Of a DNA stretch of 64,000 nt, positions 1 through 9,209 are shown piece by piece. This DNA comes from an uncultured Oscillospiraceae bacterium (GTDB lineage Bacteria; Bacillota; Clostridia; Oscillospirales; Acutalibacteraceae): NCBI GenBank assembly GCA_900546265.1, contig URCA01000004.1:62001-126000 (forward strand), in the 5' to 3' direction. The stretch's first letter is position 1. Each line of letters begins with the position of its first letter. Position numbers and translations under genes: made by a program. The notes beneath the pieces were generated by a model. That model was not told the origin of the DNA, made no database searches, and saw only the letters and a program-made list of their open reading frames with translations.

Positions 1-1
1 G

Positions 2-427
2 CGCCAGGTGTTCGATTATACGCGGGACTATCTCGGCTATAAGCTGGAGCTGCGGCGGCTGACCCTGACGGGGGAGGCGGTATCCGGCGGCCGCATACAC
101 GCGCGGCTGGAACTGGTGAACTATGGCTTCTCGGTTCCGTTCGGTATGGAAGAAAGCGGCTTTGCCCTGCTGGACAGCGAGGGCGGGCTGATTTCCGAAA
201 CACCGGCAGGCGCCCCCCTGACCTGGCACAGCCGGAATCCCGAGGATTATGGCGACGCCCGCCTGCTGACCCATACGGTGGAAGCGTCTATCCCTCTGCC
301 GGAGGCAAAAGGAACCTACACTCTGGCGTTTTACCTGCGCAATTCCATGGGAACCGGCGCCCGGATGGGCAACACCGAGCCGTTTGCACACGGCCGTACG
401 CTTTTATGCGAGGTGCCGGTTATCTAA
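2..427 (+). CDS. DUF4832-type surface protein, C-terminal fragment (5' truncated by window)
   Basis: Only the last 141 codons are visible; the frame is open from base 2 and ends at TAA 425-427. The sequence aligns closely with the C-terminus of the 1426-residue protein at 17890-22170, sharing RDYLGYKLE, NYGFSVPF, and WHSRNP followed by DY. That places it in the DUF4832 C-terminal region, a beta-rich module at the end of DUF4874/DUF4832 proteins. A paralogous DUF4832 gene therefore precedes the transporter operon as well as ending it. Enzymatic function is unknown. The next gene starts 82 bp downstream with no terminator between, so it is probably co-transcribed. Confidence 0.8.
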   Translation, partial: RQVFDYTRDYLGYKLELRRLTLTGEAVSGGRIHARLELVNYGFSVPFGMEESGFALLDSEGGLISETPAGAPLTWHSRNPEDYGDARLLTHTVEASIPLPEAKGTYTLAFYLRNSMGTGARMGNTEPFAHGRTLLCEVPVI

Positions 428-509
428 TGTCTGCTGAACACCCAATAAACGCGGCCGCAAGCGGCAGGATACAGTAAGCATTATCTAAATCCGGAAGAGG
501 AGCGGGACG

Positions 510-1448
510 ATGAAGCAGAGAACCATTGAGAAAAAGCGGGCGATTGCCGGCTGGGTGTTTATTGCCCCCTGGCTGTGCGGCATCGTGCTGTTCTTTATTC
601 AGCCGCTTATCAGCCTCGTGCGGTATTCGGTGACGGATTTTCAGTTCATGCAGGAGCAGGGCTCCATGTTCGCACCCCTGGAGGGCGGTTGGTGGGAAAA
701 CTACCGCACCGCCTTCCAGGGTGACGCCCTGTTTCCGCAGAAGTTCACCGCCACGTTGCTGGATATGCTGTACCGTGTGCCGGTCATCCTGATATTCAGC
801 CTGTTCGTGGCCATTGTCCTCAATCAGAAATTCAAAGGGCGCGGCTTCATGCGCCTGATATTTTTCCTGCCGGTGCTGGTCACCACGGGCGTCATTTCCT
901 CCATCATCAAGACCAGCCTGACCACGGTGGTGGTAGGTGGCGATTCGGCCACCAACATCTTCAGCGCGGCCCTGCTGACCCGGCAGCTGCTGGACGCGGG
1001 GCTGCCCGAGGGATTGGTGAATACCGTAGGCGGCATGATCGCCAACGTGTCGGATTTGGTCTGGAGCAGCGGCGTGCAGATTCTGGTATTCCTCATGGGT
1101 CTGCTGACCATTCCGCAGAGCCATTACGAGGTGGCGCAGGTGGAGGGGGCCACCGGCTGGGAGGCGTTCTGGAAGGTGACCTTCCCAGCTGTCTCGCCTT
1201 ACATATTGGTGGGCCTCGTCTATTCGGCCATCGACCATTTTATCGGGTACGACAATGCCGTGATGAAATACATCACGGACAACGCTTACAACAATTTCCG
1301 CTATTCCTATGCGGCGGCCATGTCCTGGATTTACTTCGGTGCTATTCTTTTGTGCCTGGCCGTTCTGGTGTTCATTACGTCGCGGTTTATCCGCTATGGG
1401 GGGGCGGACGACGCTCCCCGCCGGGAGAGGAGGGCCCGTCATGGTTAA
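510..1448 (+). CDS. Carbohydrate ABC transporter permease (MalF/UgpA type), pair A subunit 1
   Basis: This 312-residue inner-membrane protein has about six membrane segments (near residues 12-32, 85-105, 113-133, 187-203, 228-246 and 269-291). The cytoplasmic EAA loop that docks the ATPase is at about 207-227 (EVAQVEGATGWEAF). A GGAAGAGGAG ribosome site precedes ATG 510. A long external loop (about 134-186) separates segments 3 and 4. The same arrangement occurs in the permease at 44802, its closest relative in the window. It overlaps the next permease by 8 bp, so the two are translationally coupled and form a heterodimer. No ATPase is encoded nearby; a shared MsmX-type ATPase is likely. The substrate is inferred to be an oligosaccharide. 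Confidence 0.9.
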   Translation: MKQRTIEKKRAIAGWVFIAPWLCGIVLFFIQPLISLVRYSVTDFQFMQEQGSMFAPLEGGWWENYRTAFQGDALFPQKFTATLLDMLYRVPVILIFSLFVAIVLNQKFKGRGFMRLIFFLPVLVTTGVISSIIKTSLTTVVVGGDSATNIFSAALLTRQLLDAGLPEGLVNTVGGMIANVSDLVWSSGVQILVFLMGLLTIPQSHYEVAQVEGATGWEAFWKVTFPAVSPYILVGLVYSAIDHFIGYDNAVMKYITDNAYNNFRYSYAAAMSWIYFGAILLCLAVLVFITSRFIRYGGADDAPRRERRARHG

Positions 1449-2409
1449 GAACAAGCGGGCGTCCTACGCGAACGCCGATTCCTCGCCCCTGTATTATCTG
1501 GGGCGGGCGGTCTGGTCGGCGGTGCGTTTTTTCTTCCTCTTAGGTATGACCTTCGTCATTTTATATCCGCTTTTGTATATGCTCAGCATGTCGCTGCGCG
1601 CGGGGGCGGATATGTACGATATGTCGGTTGTCTGGATCCCGAAGCATTTCACGCTCGATAATTTCCGTGTGGTGTTTGAGCAGCTCGGCTTCGGCACCGC
1701 CATGCTGAACACGATCGAAATCGCCCTGGGCTGCGCGGTGATACAGGTGTTTGTCTGCGCCCTGACGGGGTACGGCTTCGCCCGTTTTCCGTTTAAGGGC
1801 AGGGGGCTGCTGTTCCTGGTGGTAATTTTCACCATCGTGGTGCCGCCTCAGATGACCAACCTGCCGAATTACCTGCTGTTCCACGACTTCGACTTTTTCG
1901 GGATTGTCCAGGCCGCAACCGGCCGGGCCACAGAAATCAACCTGCTCGACCGGCGCTCCACCCTGTACCTGCTGGCTCTTCTGGGCCAGGGGATCCGCTC
2001 CGGGCTGTTCATCCTGATTTTCCGGCAGTATTTCCGCGGAGTGCCCATGGAGCTGGAACAGGCGGCCATGGTGGACGGCTGCGGCTTCGGGCGCACCTAT
2101 TTCCGCATCATGCTGCCCAACGCCAAGGGGCCCATGCTTATCACGTTTTTGTTCACGCTGGTGTGGTATTGGAGCGATTTTTACACGTTATCCACCTATC
2201 TGAGCAACGTGCGCACCCTGTCGGTGAGTTTGGCGAGTCTGCGCGTTTCTCTGGAAACGGTGCTGTCGGTAGAGGCGTGGGATCCGTATAAAATCATCAC
2301 GATGGAGCAGGCGGCCTGCATTGCAAGCATCGTGCCGCTGCTCGTGCTGTTCATCGTCCTCCAGCGGCAGTTCACCCGCAGCATCGAAACCACCGGCCTG
2401 GTCGGGTAA
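1441..2409 (+). CDS. Carbohydrate ABC transporter permease (MalG/UgpE type), pair A subunit 2
   Basis: This is a 322-residue permease of the MalG/AraQ type. I chose ATG 1441 because GGGAGAGGAGGG lies just upstream and it overlaps the stop of the previous gene by 8 bp; a longer in-frame extension to 1309 would only run inside that gene. It has an N-terminal anchor around residues 27-50, five further membrane segments, and an EAA-type loop (ELEQAAMVDGCGFGRTYFRI). It ends IETTGLVG, almost the same as the paralogue at 45724, which ends IERAGLVG. It pairs with the preceding permease, and the solute-binding protein follows 13 bp later. Confidence 0.9.
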   Translation: MVKNKRASYANADSSPLYYLGRAVWSAVRFFFLLGMTFVILYPLLYMLSMSLRAGADMYDMSVVWIPKHFTLDNFRVVFEQLGFGTAMLNTIEIALGCAVIQVFVCALTGYGFARFPFKGRGLLFLVVIFTIVVPPQMTNLPNYLLFHDFDFFGIVQAATGRATEINLLDRRSTLYLLALLGQGIRSGLFILIFRQYFRGVPMELEQAAMVDGCGFGRTYFRIMLPNAKGPMLITFLFTLVWYWSDFYTLSTYLSNVRTLSVSLASLRVSLETVLSVEAWDPYKIITMEQAACIASIVPLLVLFIVLQRQFTRSIETTGLVG

Positions 2410-2422
2410 GAAGGAGACCGTT

Positions 2423-5107
2423 ATGAGAAAAACCAAGCGTCTTTTTTGCTTCGTCGCCGGATTGGCCCTGCTGGGCGCGGGGCTTCCCGCCAGGGCGGCG
2501 GACGCCTCCCCGGCCAAGGAGCTGCGGGAAGGGGAAAGCGCCGTGTTTCAGGCCGAGGCGCCGGAGGACGGGGCGTATGTGCTGGAAATCGACTACACGC
2601 CGGCAAAGGGCCGAACCGCCAGCCCCGAAGCGGATATCACCGTCGAGGGCGCTGGACGCTGGACCCAGCATCTGGAGTTTCCCCGCACCTGGCGGGATAT
2701 CCGTCCTGGAACCCGGTTTGCCACCGACTACCGCGGCAATGAGATGACCCCCGAGCAGGAGGAGGTCGCGCGGGAGCAGACCTTGACCGCCGGGTTTTCC
2801 GCCGCCCTCGGGCGGCAGGCGGTGCCGCTGACCAAGGGCAGCTACACCATCCGGCTGACGATGACGCGGGAGGCCATGCAAGTGCGGGCCGTCCGGCTGA
2901 TTTGCCCGGAGCGGCGATCCTATGCCGCGTATCGGGAGGAAACGGCCGGACACCCCCAGACGGCGGACGAGTCCATTTCCGTCGAGGCCGAGCTGCCCGC
3001 CGCCAAATCCCATTCCTCCATCCTGCCCACCTACGACAGATCCTCTCCCGCCATCCAGCCGAACGCGCCGGACCGCATCCTGCTCAACCTCATTGGCGGG
3101 AGCAGCTATGCCCGCGCCGGCCAGTGGCTGGAATGGAGCATAGAGGTGAAAAAGGCGGGGTACTACAACCTATCCTTCCGGTACACGCAGGACAGCCTGC
3201 GCGGCCTCGGCGTGGGGCGGCGGATCCTTCTAGACGGCGCAGTGCCGTTCGAGGAATTCGAGCTTGTCCGCTTTCCTTATGCCGAATCCTTCGCCACCTT
3301 TACCCCCGCCGGGAAGGATGGTGCGCCGTTTCGGCTGTATTTGGAGGCAGGAGCGCACACCCTGCGCCTCGAGGTGAACGGCAGCCATCTGGAACAGAGC
3401 GCCCTGCGTCTCAAGGAACTGGTCAAGCAGGGAAACGACCTCTACCGTTCCATCGTCAGCGTTACCGGCGTATCCCCCGATCCGTACCGGGACTATTATC
3501 TCGACAAAGAACTGCCCGATCTGCTGCCTGGCCTTCGCAGTCTGCGGCAGGGGCTGGAAGAAACCGCCGAGGCGATCGATCGCTATTCCGACGGGACGGG
3601 CGGCAGCGAAACAGCGGTGCTTCAGGAGACCGTCCGGCTGCTGGACAGCTTCCTGGCGGCCCCCTATAAAATTCAAAACCGGCTGGACAGCTATAAGGCG
3701 CAGGTGGACGCGCTCGCCGAGCTGATGCTCCGCCTCGATCAGCAGCCGGTGACTCTCGATTATCTCACCCTGTCACCCGACGGGGAGGAGCCGGCCGCGG
3801 CCTCCGGCGGCTTCTGGCGCACGCTGACCTTCCGGCTGGAAGTGTTCCTGCGTTCCTTCTTGGACGACTATATTGTCAGCGGCGGGGAGGTAAGCGGGCA
3901 AAAGCCCCTGAAGGTTTGGATTAATACCGGGGATCTGCTGGTTTCCGGCGTGGCCTCCGGCCGGGATCAGATGCAGCTCATCAAACGGCTGTGCGACGAT
4001 CGGTTCACCCGTGTTACCCACGTGCCGGTGGAGCTGTCCCTGGTCAGCACGGGGGACGTGCTGATGCAGGCGGTCATCGCGGGCAAAGGGCCGGACGCCG
4101 CGCTGTTTGTCCCCGAGCAGCTGGTGGCCAACCTGATGGTGCGCGGGGCTCTGGCCGATATGCGGGAGATGGACGGCTTTGCCGAGAGAGAAAAGGAGTT
4201 CTATCCGTCCGCGTTCGTGGCCTACCGCTTCGGCGATGGAATTTATGCGATGCCTGAAACGCAGAATTACAACATGCTGTTTTATCGCACCGATATTCTG
4301 CAGGACGAGGGGCTGCGTCCCCCTTCGACCTGGGACGATTTTTACGCCGTGCTCCAGAAGCTGCAGCAAAAGCAGCTGCAGGCGGGCATTCCCGAAAGTC
4401 AGGCCGTCTTTGAAATGCTGCTTATGCAGAACGGCGGAGCGGTGTACAACGAGGCGCTGACCGCCACCCGCCTGACCGAGCAGGCGGCCGTGGATGCTTT
4501 CACCCAGTGGACAGAGTTTTATATCAAGCATTCCCTGCCCCTGACCTTCGATTTCTTTAACCGGTTCCGCACGGGGGAGATGCCTATCGGCATCGCCGCC
4601 TACACGACATATAACCAGCTCACCGCCGCCGCACCGGAAATCGCCGGCCTGTGGGCCATGGCGCCGGTGCCGGGCGTGCAGAAGGACGGACAGATTATCC
4701 GCACGCAGAGCAGCACCATGAATGGCGCCGTTATCATCGAGGGGGCCGCGCAGAAGGAGAACGCCTATCGGTTTGTGAACTGGTGGACTTCCGCGGACGC
4801 CCAAGCCGCTTTCGGGCAGCAGAGCGAGGTGCTTCTCGGCGCGTCCGCCCGGTACAACACGGCCAACCGGGAGGCCTTCGACCGGCTTGGCTGGACGTCC
4901 GGGGAGAAGGAAACCCTGACCGCCGCCTGGGAGCAGGCCTGGGACGTCGAGCAGACGGCCGCCACCTATTACGTCGGCCGCTGCCTGACCAACGCGTTCC
5001 GTCGGGTGGTTTACAGCTACGAAGCGCCGCGGGATGTGCTGTACCGCTACAACGCGGATATCGCCGGGGAGCTGGCGCGCAAGCAGCGCCAGCTCGACCG
5101 GCCGTGA
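2423..5107 (+). CDS. Extracellular solute-binding protein fused to N-terminal carbohydrate-binding-like domains
   Basis: The 894-residue exported protein starts at ATG 2423 behind AAGGAG, with a signal peptide (MRKTKRLFCFVAGLALLGAG, cleavage near ARA). Residues 30-165 and 183-325 look like beta-sandwich CBM6/35-type modules; the second contains GQWLEWSIEVKKAGYYNLSF, typical of that fold. A helical segment (about 330-490) leads to a family-1 binding-protein domain (about 493-894) with KVWINTGD, ALADMREMDGF and YAMPETQNYNMLFYR. Ordinary sugar-binding proteins are 400-450 residues, so this one is about double. No lipobox is visible, which is unusual for a Gram-positive binding protein. It lies between permease pairs A and B and could serve either. 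The paralogue at 35271 has the same architecture. Confidence 0.88.
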   Translation: MRKTKRLFCFVAGLALLGAGLPARAADASPAKELREGESAVFQAEAPEDGAYVLEIDYTPAKGRTASPEADITVEGAGRWTQHLEFPRTWRDIRPGTRFATDYRGNEMTPEQEEVAREQTLTAGFSAALGRQAVPLTKGSYTIRLTMTREAMQVRAVRLICPERRSYAAYREETAGHPQTADESISVEAELPAAKSHSSILPTYDRSSPAIQPNAPDRILLNLIGGSSYARAGQWLEWSIEVKKAGYYNLSFRYTQDSLRGLGVGRRILLDGAVPFEEFELVRFPYAESFATFTPAGKDGAPFRLYLEAGAHTLRLEVNGSHLEQSALRLKELVKQGNDLYRSIVSVTGVSPDPYRDYYLDKELPDLLPGLRSLRQGLEETAEAIDRYSDGTGGSETAVLQETVRLLDSFLAAPYKIQNRLDSYKAQVDALAELMLRLDQQPVTLDYLTLSPDGEEPAAASGGFWRTLTFRLEVFLRSFLDDYIVSGGEVSGQKPLKVWINTGDLLVSGVASGRDQMQLIKRLCDDRFTRVTHVPVELSLVSTGDVLMQAVIAGKGPDAALFVPEQLVANLMVRGALADMREMDGFAEREKEFYPSAFVAYRFGDGIYAMPETQNYNMLFYRTDILQDEGLRPPSTWDDFYAVLQKLQQKQLQAGIPESQAVFEMLLMQNGGAVYNEALTATRLTEQAAVDAFTQWTEFYIKHSLPLTFDFFNRFRTGEMPIGIAAYTTYNQLTAAAPEIAGLWAMAPVPGVQKDGQIIRTQSSTMNGAVIIEGAAQKENAYRFVNWWTSADAQAAFGQQSEVLLGASARYNTANREAFDRLGWTSGEKETLTAAWEQAWDVEQTAATYYVGRCLTNAFRRVVYSYEAPRDVLYRYNADIAGELARKQRQLDRP

Positions 5108-5121
5108 GGGGAGGAGAGAGC

Positions 5122-6018
5122 ATGGGTAAAGCAAAGGGGCTCTTGGGAAAATACGGCGCCAGCTATTTTCTCCTGTCCTTCTGGCTGATTCTGTTTTTGG
5201 TGTTTACGGTCATCCCCATCGCCATTTCGGTGGTGATGAGCTTTACAGATTTCGACATGGTGCGTCTGCCGCGATTCGTGGGGCTGCAGAATTACACAAC
5301 CCTGTTTTTGGACGACGATATTTTCATCAAATCGCTGGGCAACACCCTGTTTTACGCGCTGGTCACGGGCCCGGCGGGCTACCTGCTGAGCTTCCTGGTG
5401 GCCTGGTTGCTCAGCGAGACCTCCCGGGGCGTGCGCGCGGTGCTGATGCTGATTTTTTACGCCCCGACCCTGGCGGGCAACGTCTATATGGTCTGGACGT
5501 ACATATTCAGCGGCGACTCCTACGGCATGCTCAACAGCCTGCTGCTGCGTTTGGGGCTTATCGCCGACCCGATCCAGTGGCTCAATGACCCGGCGTACAA
5601 CTCCATTGTGGTGATCGTGGTCATCCTCTGGATGAGCATGGGAGCCGGGTTCCTCTCCTTCGTCGCCGGGTTTCAGCAGCTTAATGTCTCCCTCTTTGAG
5701 GCGGGGGCCATCGACGGCGTGCGCAACCGGTGGCAGGAGCTGTGGCATATCACGCTGCCCCAGATGGTGCCGCAGCTGCTCATCGGCGCGGTGCTGTCCA
5801 TCTCCAGCGCCTTTGCCGTCGGGTATCAGAACGCCCTGCTTACCGGCAACCCCAGCACCGATTATTCGACCCATACGGTGCTGCTGCACATGACCGACTA
5901 CGGATACACCCGTTTTGAAATGGGCTATGCCTGCGCGGTGGCGGTGGTGCTGTTCGTCCTCATGGTGGGGACGTGGCTTGTCATCAACCGGGGACTGCGC
6001 CGCATGTCGTCGGAATAA
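5122..6018 (+). CDS. Carbohydrate ABC transporter permease (MalF type), pair B subunit 1
   Basis: This is a 298-residue inner-membrane permease. I chose ATG 5122 because GGGGAGGAGAG sits immediately upstream; the longer in-frame reading overlaps the binding-protein gene. Six membrane segments are visible, starting with LLSFWLILFLVFTVIPIAIS. The EAA loop reads FEAGAIDGVRNRWQELWHI. It closely matches the permease at 38231, sharing GNPSTDY and RFEMGYACA. It is the first half of the importer heterodimer that follows the CBM-fused binding protein. Confidence 0.9.
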   Translation: MGKAKGLLGKYGASYFLLSFWLILFLVFTVIPIAISVVMSFTDFDMVRLPRFVGLQNYTTLFLDDDIFIKSLGNTLFYALVTGPAGYLLSFLVAWLLSETSRGVRAVLMLIFYAPTLAGNVYMVWTYIFSGDSYGMLNSLLLRLGLIADPIQWLNDPAYNSIVVIVVILWMSMGAGFLSFVAGFQQLNVSLFEAGAIDGVRNRWQELWHITLPQMVPQLLIGAVLSISSAFAVGYQNALLTGNPSTDYSTHTVLLHMTDYGYTRFEMGYACAVAVVLFVLMVGTWLVINRGLRRMSSE

Positions 6019-6032
6019 AGGGAGTCGGCAGC

Positions 6033-6125
6033 ATGGAAGAAAATTGTAAGCGCGCTTGGCAAGCGCCGCCCGCCGGCCGCCCGGAGGGCCGACTGTATGC
6101 GGCGGAAAAAGGGGGGATACGATGA
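6033..6125 (+). CDS. Possible 30-residue leader ORF coupled to the next permease
   Basis: A short reading frame (MEENCKRAWQAPPAGRPEGR and on) starts at ATG 6033 behind AAAGGGAGTCGGC and stops at TGA 6123-6125. That stop overlaps the permease start at 6122 as ATGA. The peptide resembles no family I know. It could be a translational-coupling leader or chance; the fair ribosome site and the ATGA overlap are the only support. Confidence 0.2.
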   Translation: MEENCKRAWQAPPAGRPEGRLYAAEKGGIR

Positions 6126-6988
6126 ATTATACGGCAAAGCTTTCCGCAAAGCGGGTTTCCCGCTCGGCTTGGGGGAATTTTCTGGTGGCGGTTTTCCTGC
6201 TGCTGCTGGGCGCCTTTACGATTCTTCCCATCTACTATTCCATCGTCAGTTCTCTGAAGCCGCTCAATGAGCTGTTTTTGTATCCGCCCCGCTTCTTTGT
6301 CTATCATCCGACCCTGCGGAACTTCTCGGCTCTCATCAAGCTGCAGGCCCAGTCGCCCGTACCCTTTGAGCGGTATCTGTTCAACAGCGTGTTTGTCGCG
6401 GCGATTTCCACCGCGGGGTATGTGCTGGTGGCCTCCATGGCGGCCTACCCGCTGGCCAAGCACCGGTTTCCCATGAAGAAGGTTATCGTGCAGCTGGTGG
6501 TGTTCGCCATCCTGTTCCGCCCGGAGGTGACCTCCATCCCGCAGTACATCATCATGGCAAAACTCCAGGTTATCGACACCTATTGGGCGCTGATACTGCC
6601 GGCCATGGGTACGTCCTTCGGCGTGTTCCTGCTGATGCAGTTCATGGAGGCAATACCGAACGAGATCATCGAATCCTGCCGCATCGACGGGGCGAAGGAG
6701 GTCACCCTGTTTTTCCGCCTGATTCTGCCCATGGTCAAGCCCGCCTGGCTGACGGTGGTGATTTTCACCTTTACCAGCGTGTGGAACACCAACGGGGTGC
6801 AATTTATTTACAGCGAGAGCCGGAAGATGCTGCCGGCCATGCTCTCCCAGCTCAGCGGTGCGGGCGTCGCGCGGGCGGGGGTGGCATCGGCGGTGGCGGT
6901 GCTGCTGTTGATTCCGCCGGTGGTGATTTTCCTGTTCAGCCAAAAATCGGTGGTGGAAACCATGGCGCATTCCGGACTTAAGGGATAA
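6122..6988 (+). CDS. Carbohydrate ABC transporter permease (MalG type), pair B subunit 2
   Basis: This is a 288-residue permease starting at ATG 6122 behind a G-rich AAAGGGGGG site. An in-frame start at 6056 would add 22 hydrophilic residues with no ribosome site, so I prefer the shorter form. It has six membrane segments and an EAA loop reading EIIESCRIDGAKEVTLFFRL. It matches the permease at 39164, sharing LKPLNELF/FKPLDELF, QYIIMAKL/SFIIMTKL and the C-terminal HSGLKG/SSGMKD. It partners the protein at 5122. The gap to the previous gene (104 bp) is larger than elsewhere in this operon. Confidence 0.9.
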   Translation: MNYTAKLSAKRVSRSAWGNFLVAVFLLLLGAFTILPIYYSIVSSLKPLNELFLYPPRFFVYHPTLRNFSALIKLQAQSPVPFERYLFNSVFVAAISTAGYVLVASMAAYPLAKHRFPMKKVIVQLVVFAILFRPEVTSIPQYIIMAKLQVIDTYWALILPAMGTSFGVFLLMQFMEAIPNEIIESCRIDGAKEVTLFFRLILPMVKPAWLTVVIFTFTSVWNTNGVQFIYSESRKMLPAMLSQLSGAGVARAGVASAVAVLLLIPPVVIFLFSQKSVVETMAHSGLKG

Positions 6989-7001
6989 GGGGGGCTACCA
7001 G

Positions 7002-8504
7002 TTGAATAAGCACATAGGGCCCGCCGCCCTCTCCGTCTGTCTGGCGGCTCTGCTGTCCGGCCCATCCGCCCTGGCGCTGGAGATCGGGAAAAGCTACCAG
7101 TACAACCAGCAGGGGGAAGCGGTCTGCGCCCCAGCGGGTTACGTATGCCGTCGGGTGCTTTATGGGGAAGAGCTGGGCATCGGCTCCTTTAAGAATCCCC
7201 GGGATATGGCGGTGGACGAGCAGGAGCGCCTGTATATAGCCGACACCGGCAACAACCGGATCGTCGTGCTGCACCGCGATCTGACGCTGGACAGAATCAT
7301 CGACGCCGTCGTCACACCGGACGGGGAAAAGCAGGCGCTTACCGGACCGGAAGGGCTGTGGACAGCGGGTGACCTGCTGTATATCGGCGACACCGGCGCC
7401 GGCCGGGTGGTGGCGGTGGACGCCGACGGCGTTATCCGCCGGACGCTGCTCAAGCCTCAGACCGATCTGCTGACCGACGACGCGGAATTCAAGCCCTCCA
7501 AGCTGGCGGTCAACGACACGGGAACGGTATACGTCGCGGCCTCCGGTATCTACCAGGGGCTGCTCCAATACGACGATACCGACGCGTTTCTGGGATTTTT
7601 CGGAGCGAACAAGATAGAGGTCACCGCCGGGGTGCTGATCCGGAACTTCTGGAAGAATCTGTTTTCCGACGAACAGCGCGAAGGCATGGTGCGCACCGTT
7701 CCCACCGAATATGCCAACGTTTTTATGGACGACCAAGGGATGATCTTCACCGTCACCGCCACGGTGAGCACCGGCCAGGTTCGGCAGCTCAACGCGGCGG
7801 GCGAGAACATCCGCAAATATCCCGGACAGGACGCTGGTTTTCTGCAAACCGGCTATGACCGGAGCAATTACGGCGACCAGGAGGTGGACTACCAGAAAGG
7901 GCTGACCATCGCGAGCCGCATGACGGACGTGCAGGTGGATGCGGACGGCATCCTGTCGGTGCTCGACAACCAGCGGGGACGCGTGTTCCAGTACGATAAG
8001 GAGCAGAACCCGCTGTGCATTTTCGGCGGCAGGGGCGAACAGCAGGGCTTTTTCAAAAACGCCACGGCGCTGGAAAAGCTGGGAAGCGAGTATCTGATTG
8101 CCGACGCGGATAAGAACAGCCTTACCGTATTTGCGCCGGTCCCCTATATGGAGACCGTGCGTCTGGCGCTTGCCGCCTATGACGCGGGCGATTATGAAAA
8201 GAGCGCGGCTCTGTGGGAAGAGACGCTTCGGCAGAACGGCAGCCTTACGGTCGCTTACCGCGGCATCGGCCGGGCCCGGCTTCAGCAGGGACGCTATGAC
8301 GAGGCCATGGCGTGCCTCGAAAACGGCGGCGACCGCTATTTTTATTCGCTGGCGGTGCAGCAGGTGCGCCGGCAGTTCACACGGGCCAACCTGTGGTGGC
8401 TTCTACCGGCGGCAGCCGCTGCCGTGGCCGCGTTTGTCTGGCTGGTGAAACGCATTAAACGAGCGATACTGCGCTCGGCGAAGAAGGAGGGACGGCGAAC
8501 TTGA
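7002..8504 (+). CDS. Exported NHL beta-propeller protein with TPR and C-terminal membrane anchor
   Basis: This 500-residue protein starts at TTG 7002. It has an N-terminal signal segment (about 1-26, ending LALE). NHL-type repeats from about 60 to 390 carry the signature NPRDMAVDEQERLYIADTGN. A short TPR-like helical region (about 393-443, DYEKSAALWEETL) leads to one membrane segment (about 463-483) and a basic tail. NHL propellers usually bind proteins or ligands, so a surface or membrane scaffold role is plausible. It overlaps the next gene by 4 bp (TTGA). In the second island the homologous protein is fused to a Yip1-like domain as one polypeptide (40114-42195), so these two products probably act together. 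Confidence 0.8.
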   Translation: MNKHIGPAALSVCLAALLSGPSALALEIGKSYQYNQQGEAVCAPAGYVCRRVLYGEELGIGSFKNPRDMAVDEQERLYIADTGNNRIVVLHRDLTLDRIIDAVVTPDGEKQALTGPEGLWTAGDLLYIGDTGAGRVVAVDADGVIRRTLLKPQTDLLTDDAEFKPSKLAVNDTGTVYVAASGIYQGLLQYDDTDAFLGFFGANKIEVTAGVLIRNFWKNLFSDEQREGMVRTVPTEYANVFMDDQGMIFTVTATVSTGQVRQLNAAGENIRKYPGQDAGFLQTGYDRSNYGDQEVDYQKGLTIASRMTDVQVDADGILSVLDNQRGRVFQYDKEQNPLCIFGGRGEQQGFFKNATALEKLGSEYLIADADKNSLTVFAPVPYMETVRLALAAYDAGDYEKSAALWEETLRQNGSLTVAYRGIGRARLQQGRYDEAMACLENGGDRYFYSLAVQQVRRQFTRANLWWLLPAAAAAVAAFVWLVKRIKRAILRSAKKEGRRT

Positions 8505-9199
8505 GCAATCTGATTCGATTTATGCGGGGTGTGCGCATTCAGGCGGCTCATTTCCAGCCAGAGCGTCTGCGATGGCGCAGCCTGGATAAAACCAAGCTGC
8601 TGGTGCCCTTCCGCCTGTTTTTCCATCCGGTGGAAACCATGAACGACATCAAGTTCGAGGGACGCGGCTCTCTGGCGCTGGCGAACCTGCTGGCTTTCCT
8701 GTATTTTGTCGGGCAGATGATGGCTTTTTCCATGACCGGCTATCTGTTCAACGCCCACGATATCCGGCAATTTAACTTGTTTCTAATCCTGGCACAGACG
8801 GTTGTGGTGCTGCTGCTCTGGGCGGTATGCAACTGGTCCTCTTGTACCCTGCTCGAGGGGGAGGGCACTTTCCGGCAGATTTGGATCGCCACCTGCTACT
8901 CCCTCATGCCTATGGTTCTCGGTCAGCTGCCCCTGCTGCTGGCCTCCCGGATCCTGAGCCTGTCGGAGTCCATGTTTCTGACTGCCGCCACGGCGGTTTT
9001 ACAGGGCTGGTCGCTTCTGCTGCTGTTTTTGGGGATGATGGTCATGCACCAGTTCACCGTCGCGCGGACGGTAGGGTCGGTGCTGATAACGCTGGTGCTG
9101 CTGGCCGCGGTGGCGTTCCTGGCGCTGCTGTCTTTCTCGATTTTTCAGCAGCTGGTCGCTTTTATTGGCACCGTGGCCGCCGAGCTGGCGGGACGATAG
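8501..9199 (+). CDS. Yip1-like multi-pass membrane protein
   Basis: This is a 232-residue integral membrane protein from TTG 8501, with AAGGAGGGA upstream. About five hydrophobic segments lie near 62-82, 89-110, 127-148, 159-185 and 192-215. The pattern FRLFFHPVETMNDIKFEGRG, followed by a hydrophobic bundle, is characteristic of the YIP1 family as seen in Firmicutes. The first 40 residues are hydrophilic and face the NHL partner gene. It matches the C-terminal third of the fusion protein at 40114-42195 (FRPFDGFWDLKREKRGS). Its role is unknown; co-conservation with a propeller and a DUF5696 protein suggests assembly or regulation of the importer complex. Confidence 0.75.
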   Translation: MSNLIRFMRGVRIQAAHFQPERLRWRSLDKTKLLVPFRLFFHPVETMNDIKFEGRGSLALANLLAFLYFVGQMMAFSMTGYLFNAHDIRQFNLFLILAQTVVVLLLWAVCNWSSCTLLEGEGTFRQIWIATCYSLMPMVLGQLPLLLASRILSLSESMFLTAATAVLQGWSLLLLFLGMMVMHQFTVARTVGSVLITLVLLAAVAFLALLSFSIFQQLVAFIGTVAAELAGR

Positions 9200-9209
9200 G
9201 GGGCACGGA

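Noticed and set aside
420..1454. 344-codon open frame on the minus strand over the first permease gene, and similar long antisense frames elsewhere (for example 3773-5134, 35595-37898, 60598-62454)
   Set aside because: They lie opposite well-supported genes in GC-rich DNA, have no family resemblance, are rich in Gly/His/Gln/Arg as expected for shadow frames, and lack ribosome sites.
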